From the NCBI GenBank assembly GCA_022494885.1, contig JAGVSM010000922.1, positions 372,001-436,000 of the forward strand: a stretch of 64,000 nucleotides of DNA, written 5' to 3'. The position numbers were made by a program, and so were the translations under genes. The notes under the pieces are model-generated. The model ran no database searches. It had not been told where the DNA came from and saw only the letters and a list, made by a program, of their open reading frames with translations. This DNA comes from Micrasema longulum (lineage: Eukaryota; Arthropoda; Insecta; Trichoptera; Brachycentridae). Positions 54,093 through 63,299 of the stretch are shown here, in pieces (the first letter of the stretch is position 1; each line of letters opens with the position of its first letter).

Positions 54093-54152
54093 TGTCGGGA
54101 ATAAAACCCGAGACCAAATGCGCTGACCATTACGCCACGAGGCCAACATTTT
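54093..54152 (-). mobile_element. tRNA-like SINE head
   Basis: The minus strand reads TTGGCCTCGTGGCGTAATGG, TCAGCGCATTTGGTCTCGGG, TTTTATTCCCG. It matches the head at 56.04 kb (TTGGCCTCGTGGTATAAAGG, TCAGCGCG). A and B boxes are both present. Confidence 0.55.
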
Positions 54153-54378
54153 ATACATATAAAATAATTCACAATAATGTTGATTCAGAGTTGAGTGTTG
54201 AAAATGTGTCATTTTACGTTCCCCGTGGGCGTTTGAGATACATTTTACCTTCCAATTTTTACAAACAATATGGCACATTTTAACCCTCTTGCAAGTATGT
54301 TAAGACTATAACAAAATAGGAAAAAAAGTTAACATTGACATTGACACCTTATCATGATATTTTCTGTGATCTCCAAGG

Positions 54379-54860
54379 TTAGGAACCAAAAATTAAAATC
54401 TTTGAAAATGTACACTGTTTCGATTTCCGCAGTGACCGACTGCGACACGGTACAAATTTATTGATAAACCTGTGCAACTTGAAACAGCAAATATTCAGTT
54501 TTTCTCCACTCCGCGTTTTATTTAAATAGTCAATCGTCACCTTTGCCCCGCTCCAGCTGGGTTTATCGAGTACCCGCAATAAAACAAAACGAACTTTACT
54601 TTTAGATAATCCCGATTTTATATATTTGGTACACAAAAAGGTTTGTTTGAACCTTTCAAAAAGGGTTCTTAAATTCACGATATATTGACATTATTGTAAG
54701 TACCTATGTGAAGTCTGGAATGTGATTTAGTTTTGGGAATACGTTTCGGGAAAGAAAAGATTTTTCTTGAACAGGAAATATCAAAAGGCGGGGTTATTTG
54801 TTTGGAAATATTGCGATTCCCGATATCCTTTGCCCCGATCAAAATCTTTGAATGACACAT
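54379..54860 (-). other. Two unrecognised open frames
   Basis: Adjacent minus-strand frames of 61 codons (54860-54675) and 99 codons (54678-54379) overlap slightly and are basic (for example FVPCRSRSLRKSKQCTFSKI). They could be broken parts of one protein. I see no domain, and neighbours are all repeats. Chance is the default reading. Confidence 0.25.
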
Positions 54861-55024
54861 GAGTCGTTCAGTTTTGAACCCCTCTGTAATTGATTGTCAA
54901 CAAATCCATGTGCCGCTCAAAACTACTATTCTTTTATAGGCAAAAAAAAATTCACTCTTATTTTTTTATTATTAATAAAACATAAAATAAATTAAATAGA
55001 TATTTTACTCCCAGGAGTTGTGTT

Positions 55025-55378
55025 CTGGATCTTTTCTACCCCTAAAGAGTGATTGATTTGAAGAATTTTATTCTTTTAAAGTGACGAAACTTTAATTCAC
55101 ACAATGGCCACACTGATGACTAAACGTCAAATCGTGTATGAAAACGCTGCAAAAATGGAAATAAAACTAATACGGTTTGGTCAATTCAACTTAATTAAGT
55201 GTTTTGGGTAATGCTGTGCGCAATAATGTTCTAAATGAAAATTATCATGTTTGATTTCACGTGCCCATATTTTTTGACTTTAGTCACCAGTGTGGCCATT
55301 ATGTTAAGCAAAGTCTCGTCACTTTAACAGAATTAAATTTTTCAAAATAATCATTCTCTAGAGGTAGATCTAGAATAC
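55025..55378. mobile_element. Foldback element with about 100-bp inverted repeats
   Basis: The left arm from 55025 (GATCTTTTCTACCCCTAAAG, AGTGATTGATTTGAAGAATT, TTATTCTTTTAAAGTGACGA, to CACACTGATGACTAAA at about 55128) is mirrored from about 55375 back to 55265 (TAGAGAATGATTATTTTGAA, TTAAAGTGACGAGACTTTG, GGCCACACTGGTGACTAAAG). Identity is roughly 75-80 percent by eye. About 135 bp lie between the arms. No coding sequence. Confidence 0.8.
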
Positions 55379-55464
55379 GTATCTAATATATATAATATAT
55401 AATTATAAAAAACATTTTTAGACAATACATAATATCATACGTAGTTAATACATCCGATATGGTA

Positions 55465-55745
55465 AGATAACATGATATACGAAACATAAAACACAGTACT
55501 TTACACCATTTATATAAATTACATTAATAACTATCATTATTAAAAAGACTTAAGAAATATTTTTTGATTGCGACATTTTTGGATTTGCTATTAGACTTTT
55601 CGTGTTTTAGCTCATCGGGAAGTTTATTAAATTCGGAATGGCCAATATTTTCCAGAGATCTTTTGGCAAACTTAGTTGAGCGAAACTTGGATACATAAAG
55701 ATTCCCTGATTTTTTCGTTATTATATTTTTGTCTTTTCATTTTAC
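55465..55745 (-). mobile_element. LINE C-terminal fragment (LINE-C-like)
   Basis: The minus strand reads ITKKSGNLYVSKFRSTKFAK, RSLENIGHSEFNKLPDELKH and later AIKKYFLSLF. The pattern (TR..G.LY.P..RT....S....G...FN.LP..L......FK..L) is the usual C-terminus of jockey/CR1-like proteins. Confidence 0.6.
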
Positions 55746-55749
55746 AAAA

Positions 55750-56030
55750 GGTCATTTTACAATAAGTTACAAATACAAAAAAAAACTAATATAAAACAAA
55801 AAAAAATCACGTTAAGCCATGGCCTGTGTGCGGGTTAACAATTGCATTGTTAATTTTAATAAAGGCTACTGGAAGATTAAGAAACGAGTACCAATATTAG
55901 AACAATTTTTTTTCGACAGTTAAAATGAGAAAACCAAAATAAAAGTAAAAAAAATTTTTCATTAAAAAATAAACTTATTTAATTGCATTTCTAATCCATT
56001 CAAAAATACAATTATATAAACGCATAAAAA
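55750..56030. other. AT-rich spacer
   Basis: A-rich, no coding or repeat match noted. Confidence 0.3.
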
Positions 56031-56033
56031 AAT

Positions 56034-56112
56034 GTTGGCCTCGTGGTATAAAGGTCAGCGCGTTAGCTTACCATGCAAAAGGTCTCGGGTTCCCGACTTG
56101 GTTGATATGAAA
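56034..56112 (+). mobile_element. tRNA-like SINE head
   Basis: GGCCTCGTGGTATAAAGGTC (A-box region) is followed by AGCGCGTTAGCTTACCATGC and GGTCTCGGGTTCCCGAC (B box GGTTCCCGA). It is the same family as the minus-strand head at 54.1 kb. Confidence 0.6.
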
Positions 56113-56144
56113 TATTTATTTCAAAGCGTGTTTTTACACTCGCA

Positions 56145-56425
56145 TAAATAAGGTTTCAGCTCTTTAACTTCACAAACATCAACTGATGAAAAAATTGAAG
56201 GAATATAGATGTTCAAATATGGGCAGAATGGTGAACGTTACACAGTGTGTAAAGTGACCACTTAAACCAGCCAATGACAGGTCATAAGCCCTGTAGATGC
56301 CTAGACTTCTATATTACCTTCTTTAAAATGTTATTCATCTCTGTTTTAATATGTTAATGTTAACAGCTCCTCAGGGAGTTCAATCCAGTCCTTGTCTACA
56401 AAAATTTTGACAAACTAAAATATTG
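56145..56425 (-). repeat. DR1, most complete minus copy
   Basis: AAGGTTTCAGCTCTTTAACT, TCACAAACATCAACTGATGA, GGGCAGAATGGTGAACGTTA, CACAGTGTGTAAAGTGACCA, CAGGTCATAAGCCCTGTAGA and GCTCCTCAGGGAGTTCAATC are in order, ending AAAATTTTGACAAACTAAAA. It gives the best single view of the repeat, about 280 bp. Confidence 0.85.
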
Positions 56426-56658
56426 TTGACAAACATGAAATCAAATTTGAACATATTATTTATGGAACATAAATATAAAAACTCTTGATTAAGAATCAAA
56501 TTTCTTATTTTATTCTTGTTACATATATTATTAAATCTAAGGTCAGTAGGAATTTAATTAATTAATTAAATTCAATGTTATTCTGCCATATTTATTACTA
56601 ATTTTAGGGATCACTGAACCATCATTATATTGCTGTTATTTCAGTAGTACCTATTTCC

Positions 56659-56662
<4 letters not shown>

Positions 56663-56689
<27 letters not shown>

Positions 56690-56690
56690 T
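56663..56690. repeat. TA dinucleotide repeat
   Basis: About 14 TA units directly beside the LINE-D terminal box. Confidence 0.9.
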
Positions 56691-56692
56691 GA

Positions 56693-57190
56693 TAATTTAT
56701 ATAGCGCCATTTTTGTGAAAATCACCTCAAGGGCGCTGCACAATAAATAAATATCTCAGCACGTCTCAGCTACAGAGCGCACGGATGGTTGGGATTCTAG
56801 TTCCTCGTCTCCAATTATGATATATCACCATTATGGTATATAGGATCTAGATTACAGCACGTCTTGCAGCTTCAGAGCACATGGACAGTCTAGCCCCTAT
56901 TTAGATTTTTTATTTTTTTTATTTCACAGTGAAGTTTCAAGTTGAGTTATATTTTAAAAACGAAATATAAAGCAAATTCATACAAATAGAAATTATAATA
57001 TAACAGCAAGTCTTGTAGCTACTGAGCGCATGGACGGTTGAAATTCTGGACCATATTTACTAAATTAAGATATTTGATAGTTCATAACATTTACATAATA
57101 TGATAACTATAATATGATAGCTAACATCACAAAAAGTCTTGGAGCTTCAAAACGCATTGACAAGTGGAATTTCAACAACATAAGAATGAT
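56693..57190 (-). repeat. DR4 array with LINE-D terminal box, minus strand
   Basis: The terminal box (TATAGCGCCATTTTTGTGAA, CACCTCAAGGGCGCTG) is at 56699-56738. Four units then follow, each with a GCAGCTTCAGAGCGCATGGA-like box (near 56767, 56867, 57010 and 57140) and an ATTCTAG/TCTAGA-like word. It is the largest DR4 array in the window. Confidence 0.7.
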
Positions 57191-57194
57191 TTTC

Positions 57195-57985
57195 AAAATT
57201 TAACAATCAAAATAATAAATAAAAACATAATAATAGTCGTAATACACCGAGCAAAGAACTAGTAAGTATGGCAATTAAGTGAACATGTAACAGCACAAAA
57301 AGTAAAATTAAACAAAGATAGCATTCCTATGTACAACTAAATGAGTATGTGGAACCTTTATAGATAGTATGATTGTTTGTTAAGTATAATTGTGATAAAT
57401 AATTTGTAAAAAAAAATCCTATCAACGTAGCTTATAAAATTGTTTTATAATATCTTTGTATTTTAAATTTTCTCAAAATAAAGAAAAATATAAATACAGA
57501 ACGGCAATATGGCCATTTCTGTCGACACATAAACACTACACGTCGTGTTAGGTAACCATTTGTTCAACGTACATCTTCTGTCATCCGCGGAGCACGATTC
57601 CGCCATTTTACAGCCCCTTTCATGGTTCTTCCATCACCCCACATCCAACCATTGCATTCTTTAGTAACATCCCCATTTCTCTCACAATCATCGGCTAATG
57701 CTTTCTCGCAAATCTTCTAAACGACCTCATTTCTGCGTAATTCAACCGATGTACATTTTATCTTTCTCTCTCTTATTTTTCGCATTTTTTAAACACTTAC
57801 GATAAATCTCGACAGAAAATAAAAAATAAAGACAAACAAAGAACGCGGTGGCCTTTCCTACCTGTCAGAAGTTAACGAATACTATATTTCCTCCAACGGA
57901 TAAGGAAATAAACAAATATGTGTTATGAACATTAGCGGGCCTAACCGCTTAAAGTAAGTTGGTCAAGGTTTAGCAATCCTTAGAG
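57195..57985. other. No gene recognised
   Basis: The GC-richer stretch 57560-57740 may be decayed LINE coding sequence on the minus strand (a VHRLNYAEMRSFRRFA-like reading), but the evidence is too thin to claim. Confidence 0.3.
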
Positions 57986-57989
57986 ATTT

Positions 57990-58225
57990 TAAAGCTGTTT
58001 GAATTATGGGCAGATATACTCTTTTTCAGCTTTGTTTTCTTTATTACATTTTATTTTATCCCTTGCCAATTAAAACTAAAATACATTTTTATCATCCTTC
58101 CCCTTTTTATTTATTTTTTTATTTTTATTTATTCAACTTTTTGTACATAATGTTATTTGTACATTGGCGGGCTTATTGCCAAATGGCGATTTCTTCCTAC
58201 CAACCAATAAAATAAAAGTTTTATT
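57990..58225 (+). mobile_element. LINE 3' UTR fragment
   Basis: TTTGTACATTGGCGGGCTTA, TTGCCAAATGGCGATTTCTT, then CCAACCAATAAAATAAAA. A short GC-rich hairpin (GGCGGGCTTATTGCC) just before an AATAAAATAAAA tail is typical of jockey/CR1-like LINE ends. Confidence 0.5.
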
Positions 58226-58499
58226 TTTATAATTCAAGTTACAGAACATATTCAATAGAATTTTTTTTACTAAAAAGCTGAAAGTATATAAAAATAGAAA
58301 TAAACGTATTTGTTCATAAATTACCTTAAATCAAAACTATTACTCAATGGGAAAAAGGAAAAAAGAGGAAAGAGGAAAAAGGAAAGGAGGAGAGATTACC
58401 TTTTCGCACATAATAATGAATTGGGCATTCGTGTTATATTCGGTGTTAAAGATTAGTGATTTTTTTTTATTCCTGTTCCAAGTATACATTTTTTCCTAC

Positions 58500-59345
58500 T
58501 ACTACTACTACCATCACGCCATTACCTCGTAGGAGTAGGCAGAGAGAATGAACCGCCACACACGTCTATCCTGGCATACAATCCTAGCTTCTTCCACATT
58601 CATATATCTTGTCATACATGCCCTTCGGTTCTGTCTGCTTTTGACATGACCAGACTTAAGATTTTGGTTTTCCTGATCATGCCACGTCTTCCTTGGTCGT
58701 CCTCGTCTCACGTTGCCGTCCATTTTCGCCATATATACTTGTTTTACCATTCTTTCGTCGTCCATTTGTTCTACATGACTAAACCATCTCAGAGACCCTT
58801 TCTTAATCTTATCAATTATACTTGACTCAGATTTACACTCTCGCCTGATTTCATCATTTGTAACCCTGTCATACATTGATTTCCCACACATTCGTCTAAG
58901 AGATCGCATTTCAACGCGTTCACTCGGCTTTCATCCTTCCTCTGCCAGTTCCATGTTTCACTTCCATACATAAGTGTTGGGACTAAAACTCCGTTGTGCA
59001 CTGCCCGTTTAGCTTCGATTGACATATTTTTATTAAAAATTACTGTGCTGAGTGCTCCGTTCATTTTGTTGCCCGCATTCACTCTTCTTTTAACATCTTT
59101 TTCTACTCTTCCATCTCTTGAAAACATGCTTCCCAGATTCACAAATTCTTCTACTTGCTCGAGACATTCGTTGTTTACATTTATTATGCAGTCAGTAACC
59201 TCACTATCCCTTTCAAATACTATCACTTTTGACTTACTTTCGTTCATCGCCAATTTGCTCTCCAGGCATACATTCTAGAGACTATTTGCTGCAAATCAGC
59301 CTTGCTGCTTGCTAACAGAACTGCATCATCAGCATACATTTCCTC
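58500..59345 (-). mobile_element. LINE-B, longest copy
   Basis: The minus strand begins at the catalytic box (EEMYADDAVLLASSKADLQQ), then MNESKSKVIVFERDSEVTDC, QVEEFVNLGSMFSRDGRVEK, HNGVLVPTLMYGSETWNWQR, MRSLRRMCGKSMYDRVTNDE, LRWFSHVEQMDDERMVKQVY and MNVEEARIVCQDRRVWRFIL, then SAYSYEVMA. A frameshift near 58910 (between WNWQRKDESRVNAL and MRSLRR) splits two open frames of 145 and 131 codons. The tail is a TAG repeat (58498-58512 on the plus strand). Reverse transcriptase before YADD is absent. Confidence 0.85.
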
Positions 59346-59349
59346 AGAT

Positions 59350-59495
59350 ATTATAATATTACATGTACCTATATATAAACTAATACTCACAATTATTTTA
59401 ATTACTTTATACTGATTTTTACAATACAAACCATTACAGTAAACTTAACATAACATGCGTTTTGTGGCTGCAACACTTTTGGTGATAGCAACTCA
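59350..59495. other. AT-rich spacer
   Basis: No recognisable feature between two minus-strand LINE fragments. Confidence 0.3.
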
Positions 59496-60135
59496 AATAC
59501 TTAGTCTTCTTCTTATCGTTTCTCTCCCCGATGGAGGTTGAATATCGTCGTAGCAATTCTCACTTTGTTGGCAGCTGCCCTGAACAAAGACTGAGTGCTG
59601 CAATGGAATCAGTCACGTGAGTTCTTTATCCAAGAGATGCGCCTTCTACCTGCACTCTTCGTCTTCCTTCAATCCTTCCCTGTAGAATGACTTGTAAATT
59701 GTTATATTTTTCGCTTCTTATTACATGCCCCAATTACTCAAGTTCTCTTTTCTTCATGGTCTTCAGTACCTCTTTATCTTTTTTTGTCTGTCGGAAAACG
59801 TCGTCGTTTTGGACTCTGTCCACCCGGGAGATTTTTTATATCCTTCTGTAGCACCACATTTCAAAACCTTCGATTATTTTGTACTTTGGATGAGCGTCCA
59901 CGTTTCGATGCCGTAAAAAAATACTGAGAAAATGTAACATACTCGTAGTACAATGCACATTCGGAGGTCTAAATTAAACTCTCTACTGCAACGAAAGTCA
60001 CGCACCCTGAAAAAAAAACAGTCTCGATCCATCTTTATTCTGACTTTGATCTCTTGTGAGTGATCCTATATATCATTCAGCCAGCATCCTAAATATTTAT
60101 ATTGATGAACTTGCTCAATAAACTGCGCTCCAAGT
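59496..60135 (-). mobile_element. RTE/cfdp2-like LINE fragment
   Basis: The minus strand gives INIFRMLAE-like, IKVRIKMDRDCFF, CALYYEYVTFSQYFFTASKR-like, GKIEGRRRVQVEGASLG and FRAAANKVRIATTIFNLHRG-like segments. This is the order of a common insect LINE C-terminus (YLG, ES..., VW.RILKI.W.D, GKI.G.R..GR...SWL, LFRAA..K...A..IANLR.G). It is badly decayed, with many frame breaks. Confidence 0.5.
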
Positions 60136-60177
60136 TTCAGTCCAAGAACTCAGTGGATATTAGGTATTCCCATTACG

Positions 60178-60352
60178 ATTGAAATGTCAACTGGCCGATT
60201 TATTCTAGAAATGAAAAATGCCAAAAACAGCCGCGTCAAGCGTCACTTGTCCTACAATATGACGCATGAAAGTAATTATGGTCATATATGTCAAAAGTAT
60301 CATCTTAAAAGAAAAGTATTCCTTAATGAATAATGTTTGAAATACTGTGTTC
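60178..60352 (-). mobile_element. hAT-type element, partial third copy
   Basis: The reverse complement of GTATTTCAAACATT, CTTAAGATGATAC, ACTTTCATGCGTCATATTG, AGGACA and GGCCAGTTGACATTTCAAT aligns with 15.28-15.47 kb of hAT copy 1. Both ends are missing. Confidence 0.6.
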
Positions 60353-60357
60353 CGAAT

Positions 60358-60695
60358 TTATTTATTTATTTATTATATATATACGGCCTAAGCCAATTAC
60401 AACAGTTACATGAAGAAACATAAATGCAAGAAACTGAACAAAAAGAACATAAAACTATTAAGCAAAGACAAACAAGGGCAAAACAATAATTGTATACAAT
60501 ATATTCAAAAAACGAAAGACCTAAAACTATGAGCTAAACCGTGCCAATCCAACTTCATCCCACACTGTTTAGTCGCGAAGAGATCTACGAAAAGCCGGAA
60601 GATCTATCCCAAAAAATTTCAAGTCGTGTGATGAATTGACTAATTTACACATTCTAGACATTGGGGCATAAAAACCACAAGTTGAAAGGAAAACA
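60358..60695 (-). mobile_element. LINE-G C-terminus and 3' UTR
   Basis: The minus strand reads FYAPMSRMCKLVNSSHDLKF, then FGIDLPAFRRSLRD and a stop. The 3' UTR ends in AAATA repeats (60358-60376). It is the same family as the copy nested in the hAT element at 15.5 kb. Confidence 0.65.
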
Positions 60696-60764
60696 ACTTA
60701 CATACGTATTGCGTAAATTAAATTAACATAAAATTATTTCTAACTCAAACTTGAACTGTAATAG

Positions 60765-60832
60765 GGTCTAGATTTTCAACACCCCATGCGCTCATTAGCT
60801 GCAGGACATGTAATCTAAATACTGCGTATTTG
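60765..60832 (+). repeat. Single DR4 unit
   Basis: GGGTCTAGATTTTCAACACC, CCATGCGCTCATTAGCTGCA, then GGACATG. It is one isolated unit without the terminal box. Confidence 0.55.
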
Positions 60833-60859
60833 TAAACAATTTTTTATTGAATAATTAAC

Positions 60860-62345
60860 ATCATTTATTCATTTATTCAGATATTTAGAACATAACAGAA
60901 AGAAAACCCAATTCATTGTAAAAACAATAATAGATCACAAAGAATAGTAGATAGTTATGTTATTAAAATGATATAACAAAATGTAAAAAGAAAAATTAAG
61001 AGTTAGGAAGTGCTTTCCTAAGGGAAGGCCCACTGTCGTAAAATATGTCAACATCCTAGGTGATGTGAGTAGCAATATTGCTCTACCAACCGGCACAACC
61101 ATTGGCAAGTTGGTTCTGCATCGTGGTAGGTAAAACAATGGATCTTATCTTTTTCGAAGATAGTTATCAGGTACGAACAGACCTACATCCATCAGGAATT
61201 TCTGAGTTATGTATGTGACCACCAATCACATGGGAAAAGTGAACACCCAAATAAACGTCCCTCCTCCTCCATAATGACCGATAGCCTAGCATCTCCAGTA
61301 AAAAGTCGGTTGGGAAAAGCCAATTATAACATCCATTCTCTTTTAAGTACAGATAGCGGAGATAGTACAGAAGAAATTTCTCCGAGTATCGAGCCTCATG
61401 TGGCGACCAAATAATGGAACTAAACTCCAAACGACTTCTTACCAAGGAATTATATAATGTCCTCATAACCCGAGTGTTCGAAAAAATCTTGGCATTTCTT
61501 AGAACAAAACCAAGCATTTTAAGGGAGTCATTACATATATTTACCATATGAAGATTAAAAGGTAACTGAGCGTCAAACAACACCCCGAGATCTCTGGACC
61601 TTGAAGCCTTTTCAAGCCTCACTCCGTCCATGAGATAACGAAAGTACATTGTTTTGGATGCTCTTGTGTATGATATTACAAAACATTTGGAGACATTGAA
61701 GAATATTAATGATGAAAGTAGGTTGAATGCTGTCGAAGTGCGATCCTTCAGGCGAATGTGTGGTAAAACGATGTATGATAGGTGCACAAATGTCGAGATC
61801 CGTGAAGTGTGTAAGGCTGAGACATGCATTATTGACAGAATCAAGAAAGGGGTGCTGCGTTGGTTTGGACATGTAGAGCGAATGGACAGCGAAAGAATGA
61901 CTAAAAGGATATACGATGCAAATGTTGATGAATGCAGAAAACGAGGAAGACCGAGAAAGACATGGCACGATCAAGTCCATCAAATACTTGAAGATGGACA
62001 TGTCAAAAGTAGGAGTAATCGGCGTGCGTGCATAAGAAGATGTATGAATGTAGAGGAAGCGAGGTCTGTATGCCAAGATAGAGTGTTATGGCGTTCTATC
62101 CTCTCTGCCTACCCCTACGGGGAAACGGCGTGATGGTTTGTTGTTGTTGTTGTTGTTGAAGAATATTTTGTTTTGTTGGCTCCTTTGAATTATATTTTGA
62201 ATGTCACACTGAAGTTGAATACATTCTGAAGAAGTCAGTATTTCACAAAACATTTTAAGGTCGTCAGCAAACAAGAGAAAATTACAAAATTTTATGAATT
62301 TACCAAGATTATAAATAACATTGGTCCCAAATTAGAACCATGAAG
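60860..62345 (-). mobile_element. LINE-A, split by a LINE-B insertion
   Basis: Upper part (62345-62157): LFADDLKMFCEILTSSECIQ, LQCDIQNIIQRSQQNKIFF. Lower part (61707 down): NVSKCFVISYTRASKTMYFR, RDLGVLFDAQLPFNLHM, SLKMLGFVLRNAKIFSNTRV, SRLEFSSIIWSPHEARY, WLFPTDFLLEMLGYRSLWRR, then FYLPRCRTNLPMVVPVGRAI. Removing 61708-62155 and one copy of the duplicated flank restores reading across the junction. The 3' end is AATAAATGAATAAATG near 60860. Some frameshifts lie in the C-terminal half. Confidence 0.85.
61708..62155 (+). mobile_element. LINE-B insertion with 12-bp target duplication
   Basis: Frame to a stop at 62131-62133: NDESRLNAVEVRSFRRMCGK, MYDRCTNVEIREVCKAETCI, LRWFGHVERMDSERMTKRIY, GRPRKTWHDQVHQILEDGHV and RRACIRRCMNVEEARSVCQD, then RVLWRSILSAYPYGETA. 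It is uninterrupted over about 141 codons, so fairly young. The tail is a TTG repeat. TTGAAGAATATT is duplicated at 61696-61707 and 62156-62167. The reading frame at 61654 opens in host LINE-A antisense sequence, so that start is not real. Confidence 0.9.
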
Positions 62346-62379
62346 AACTCCTGATTACAAACTCCTCTTAATATTTTTT

Positions 62380-62615
62380 TGTACAGTGTAAATGAGGTCT
62401 AGATTTCTAGACTTCCGTGCGCTCTGTAGCTGCAAGGCGTGTTGTATTCTAGCTCCTATAAAATTATCAAAAATGAACATAATCAGAAATGAGGAACTAG
62501 GATCCCAAACGCTAATGCGCTTTGCAGCTGCAAGTCACGTTGGCATATTTATTTTACGATGCCCATGAAATGGATTTTCACAAAAATGGCGTTATATGAA
62601 TTACCTTAAAAATAT
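62380..62615 (+). repeat. DR4 units with LINE-D terminal box
   Basis: Two units (CGTGCGCTCTGTAGCTGCAA near 62422 and ATGCGCTTTGCAGCTGCAAG near 62513) are followed by GATGCCCATGAAATGG and CACAAAAATGGCGTTATATG. It has the same order as at 22.3-22.6 kb. Confidence 0.7.
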
Positions 62616-62619
62616 ATAT

Positions 62620-62805
62620 AAACACAATATTATTAAGGTCGCGTTTTATTCGAGGCCGCGTTATACTCGAGCCTATACTATATTTCTCAAATTTATTACC
62701 AACAAAATCAAATTCCTACATACATTAGACCTCATAGTTTTAATACGTCAACCGCTTATACAGTAGCTCATACGGACAAAAAACTTTATATGGTTGTCAA
62801 TAACA
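62620..62805. other. No recognisable feature
   Basis: Unassigned, slightly GC-richer near 62640-62670. Confidence 0.3.
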
Positions 62806-62810
62806 AAGTT

Positions 62811-62920
62811 AGCTACTGTTTCCGCCACGAAACTAAACTGAGAGTGCACAACGGAGTTTTAGTCCCAACACTTACGTATGGAGGTGAAACATGGAACTGG
62901 TGGAGGAAGGATGAAGGATG
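62811..62920 (+). mobile_element. LINE-B internal fragment
   Basis: Reads ETKLRVHNGVLVPTLTYGGE, then TWNWWRKDEG. It matches VHNGVLVPTLMYGSETWNWQRKDES of the copy at 58.9 kb. Both ends are missing, and it abuts the SINE head. Confidence 0.7.
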
Positions 62921-62925
62921 AAGGA

Positions 62926-63101
62926 TGGCGGCCTCCGTGGTGTAGTGGTCAAGACGCTTGACTCACGCACGGAAGGTTCCGGGTTCGATGCCCGGTGAGA
63001 ACACAAAAATTAAAATGTGATTTTTCTCAAGCCTGGGTACTCTGTGATGTAATTCACCACTGTAATTAGGCCTCCTGGCCTGTTGTGGTGCAAAAAAAAA
63101 A
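62926..63101 (+). mobile_element. tRNA-derived SINE, plus copy
   Basis: The head GCGGCCTCCGTGGTGTAGTG, GTCAAGACGCTTGACTCACG has A box TGGTGTAGTGG (62938-62948) and B box GGGTTCGATGCCC (62981-62993). The body has TGTGATTTTTCTCAAGCC, and it ends GTTGTGGTGC with a 10-A run (63092-63101). The same family lies at 4.84-4.99 kb on the minus strand. RNA polymerase III would start at its 5' end. Confidence 0.85.
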
Positions 63102-63134
63102 TGTATGTGTGAAAGCCGAGTAAACGCGGGTCGA

Positions 63135-63292
63135 TGAAAAATAGATTTATGCTTTTAACTTCTTTTTTGCATATTAGATTGAAGATTTTAACACATCAAC
63201 ACGCACAGCGTAAAGGTCTACATTTCGCTGAAAACCTTGTGTAAATCGGTTTAGCCGTTTAGAAAGAGTTCAGTGACATCACACGTCCAGAA
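63135..63292 (+). repeat. DR6, copy 2
   Basis: TTTTAACTTCTTTTTTGCAT, AACACGCACAGCGTAAAGGT, GTAAATCGGTTTAGCCGTTT, AGAAAGAGTTCAGTGACATC and ACACGTCCAG are in the order seen at 46.2-46.4 kb. Confidence 0.65.
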
Positions 63293-63299
63293 AATTAAT

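Noticed and set aside
56034..56112. Possible functional tRNA gene
   Set aside because: A and B boxes are present, but arms do not pair well, a sister head lies at 54.1 kb, and the context is repetitive. A SINE head is the better reading.
58498..59345. Target-site duplication for the longest LINE-B copy
   Set aside because: Only a TTTCCT match was found near the two ends, too short and too likely by chance in this AT-rich sequence.
61654..61707. Met start of the 159-codon frame covering the LINE-B insertion
   Set aside because: The first 18 codons lie in antisense LINE-A sequence outside the target duplication, so this is not a natural start.
61612..62076. 154-codon minus-strand open frame
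   Set aside because: Antisense shadow of the LINE-B insertion combined with host LINE-A sequence.
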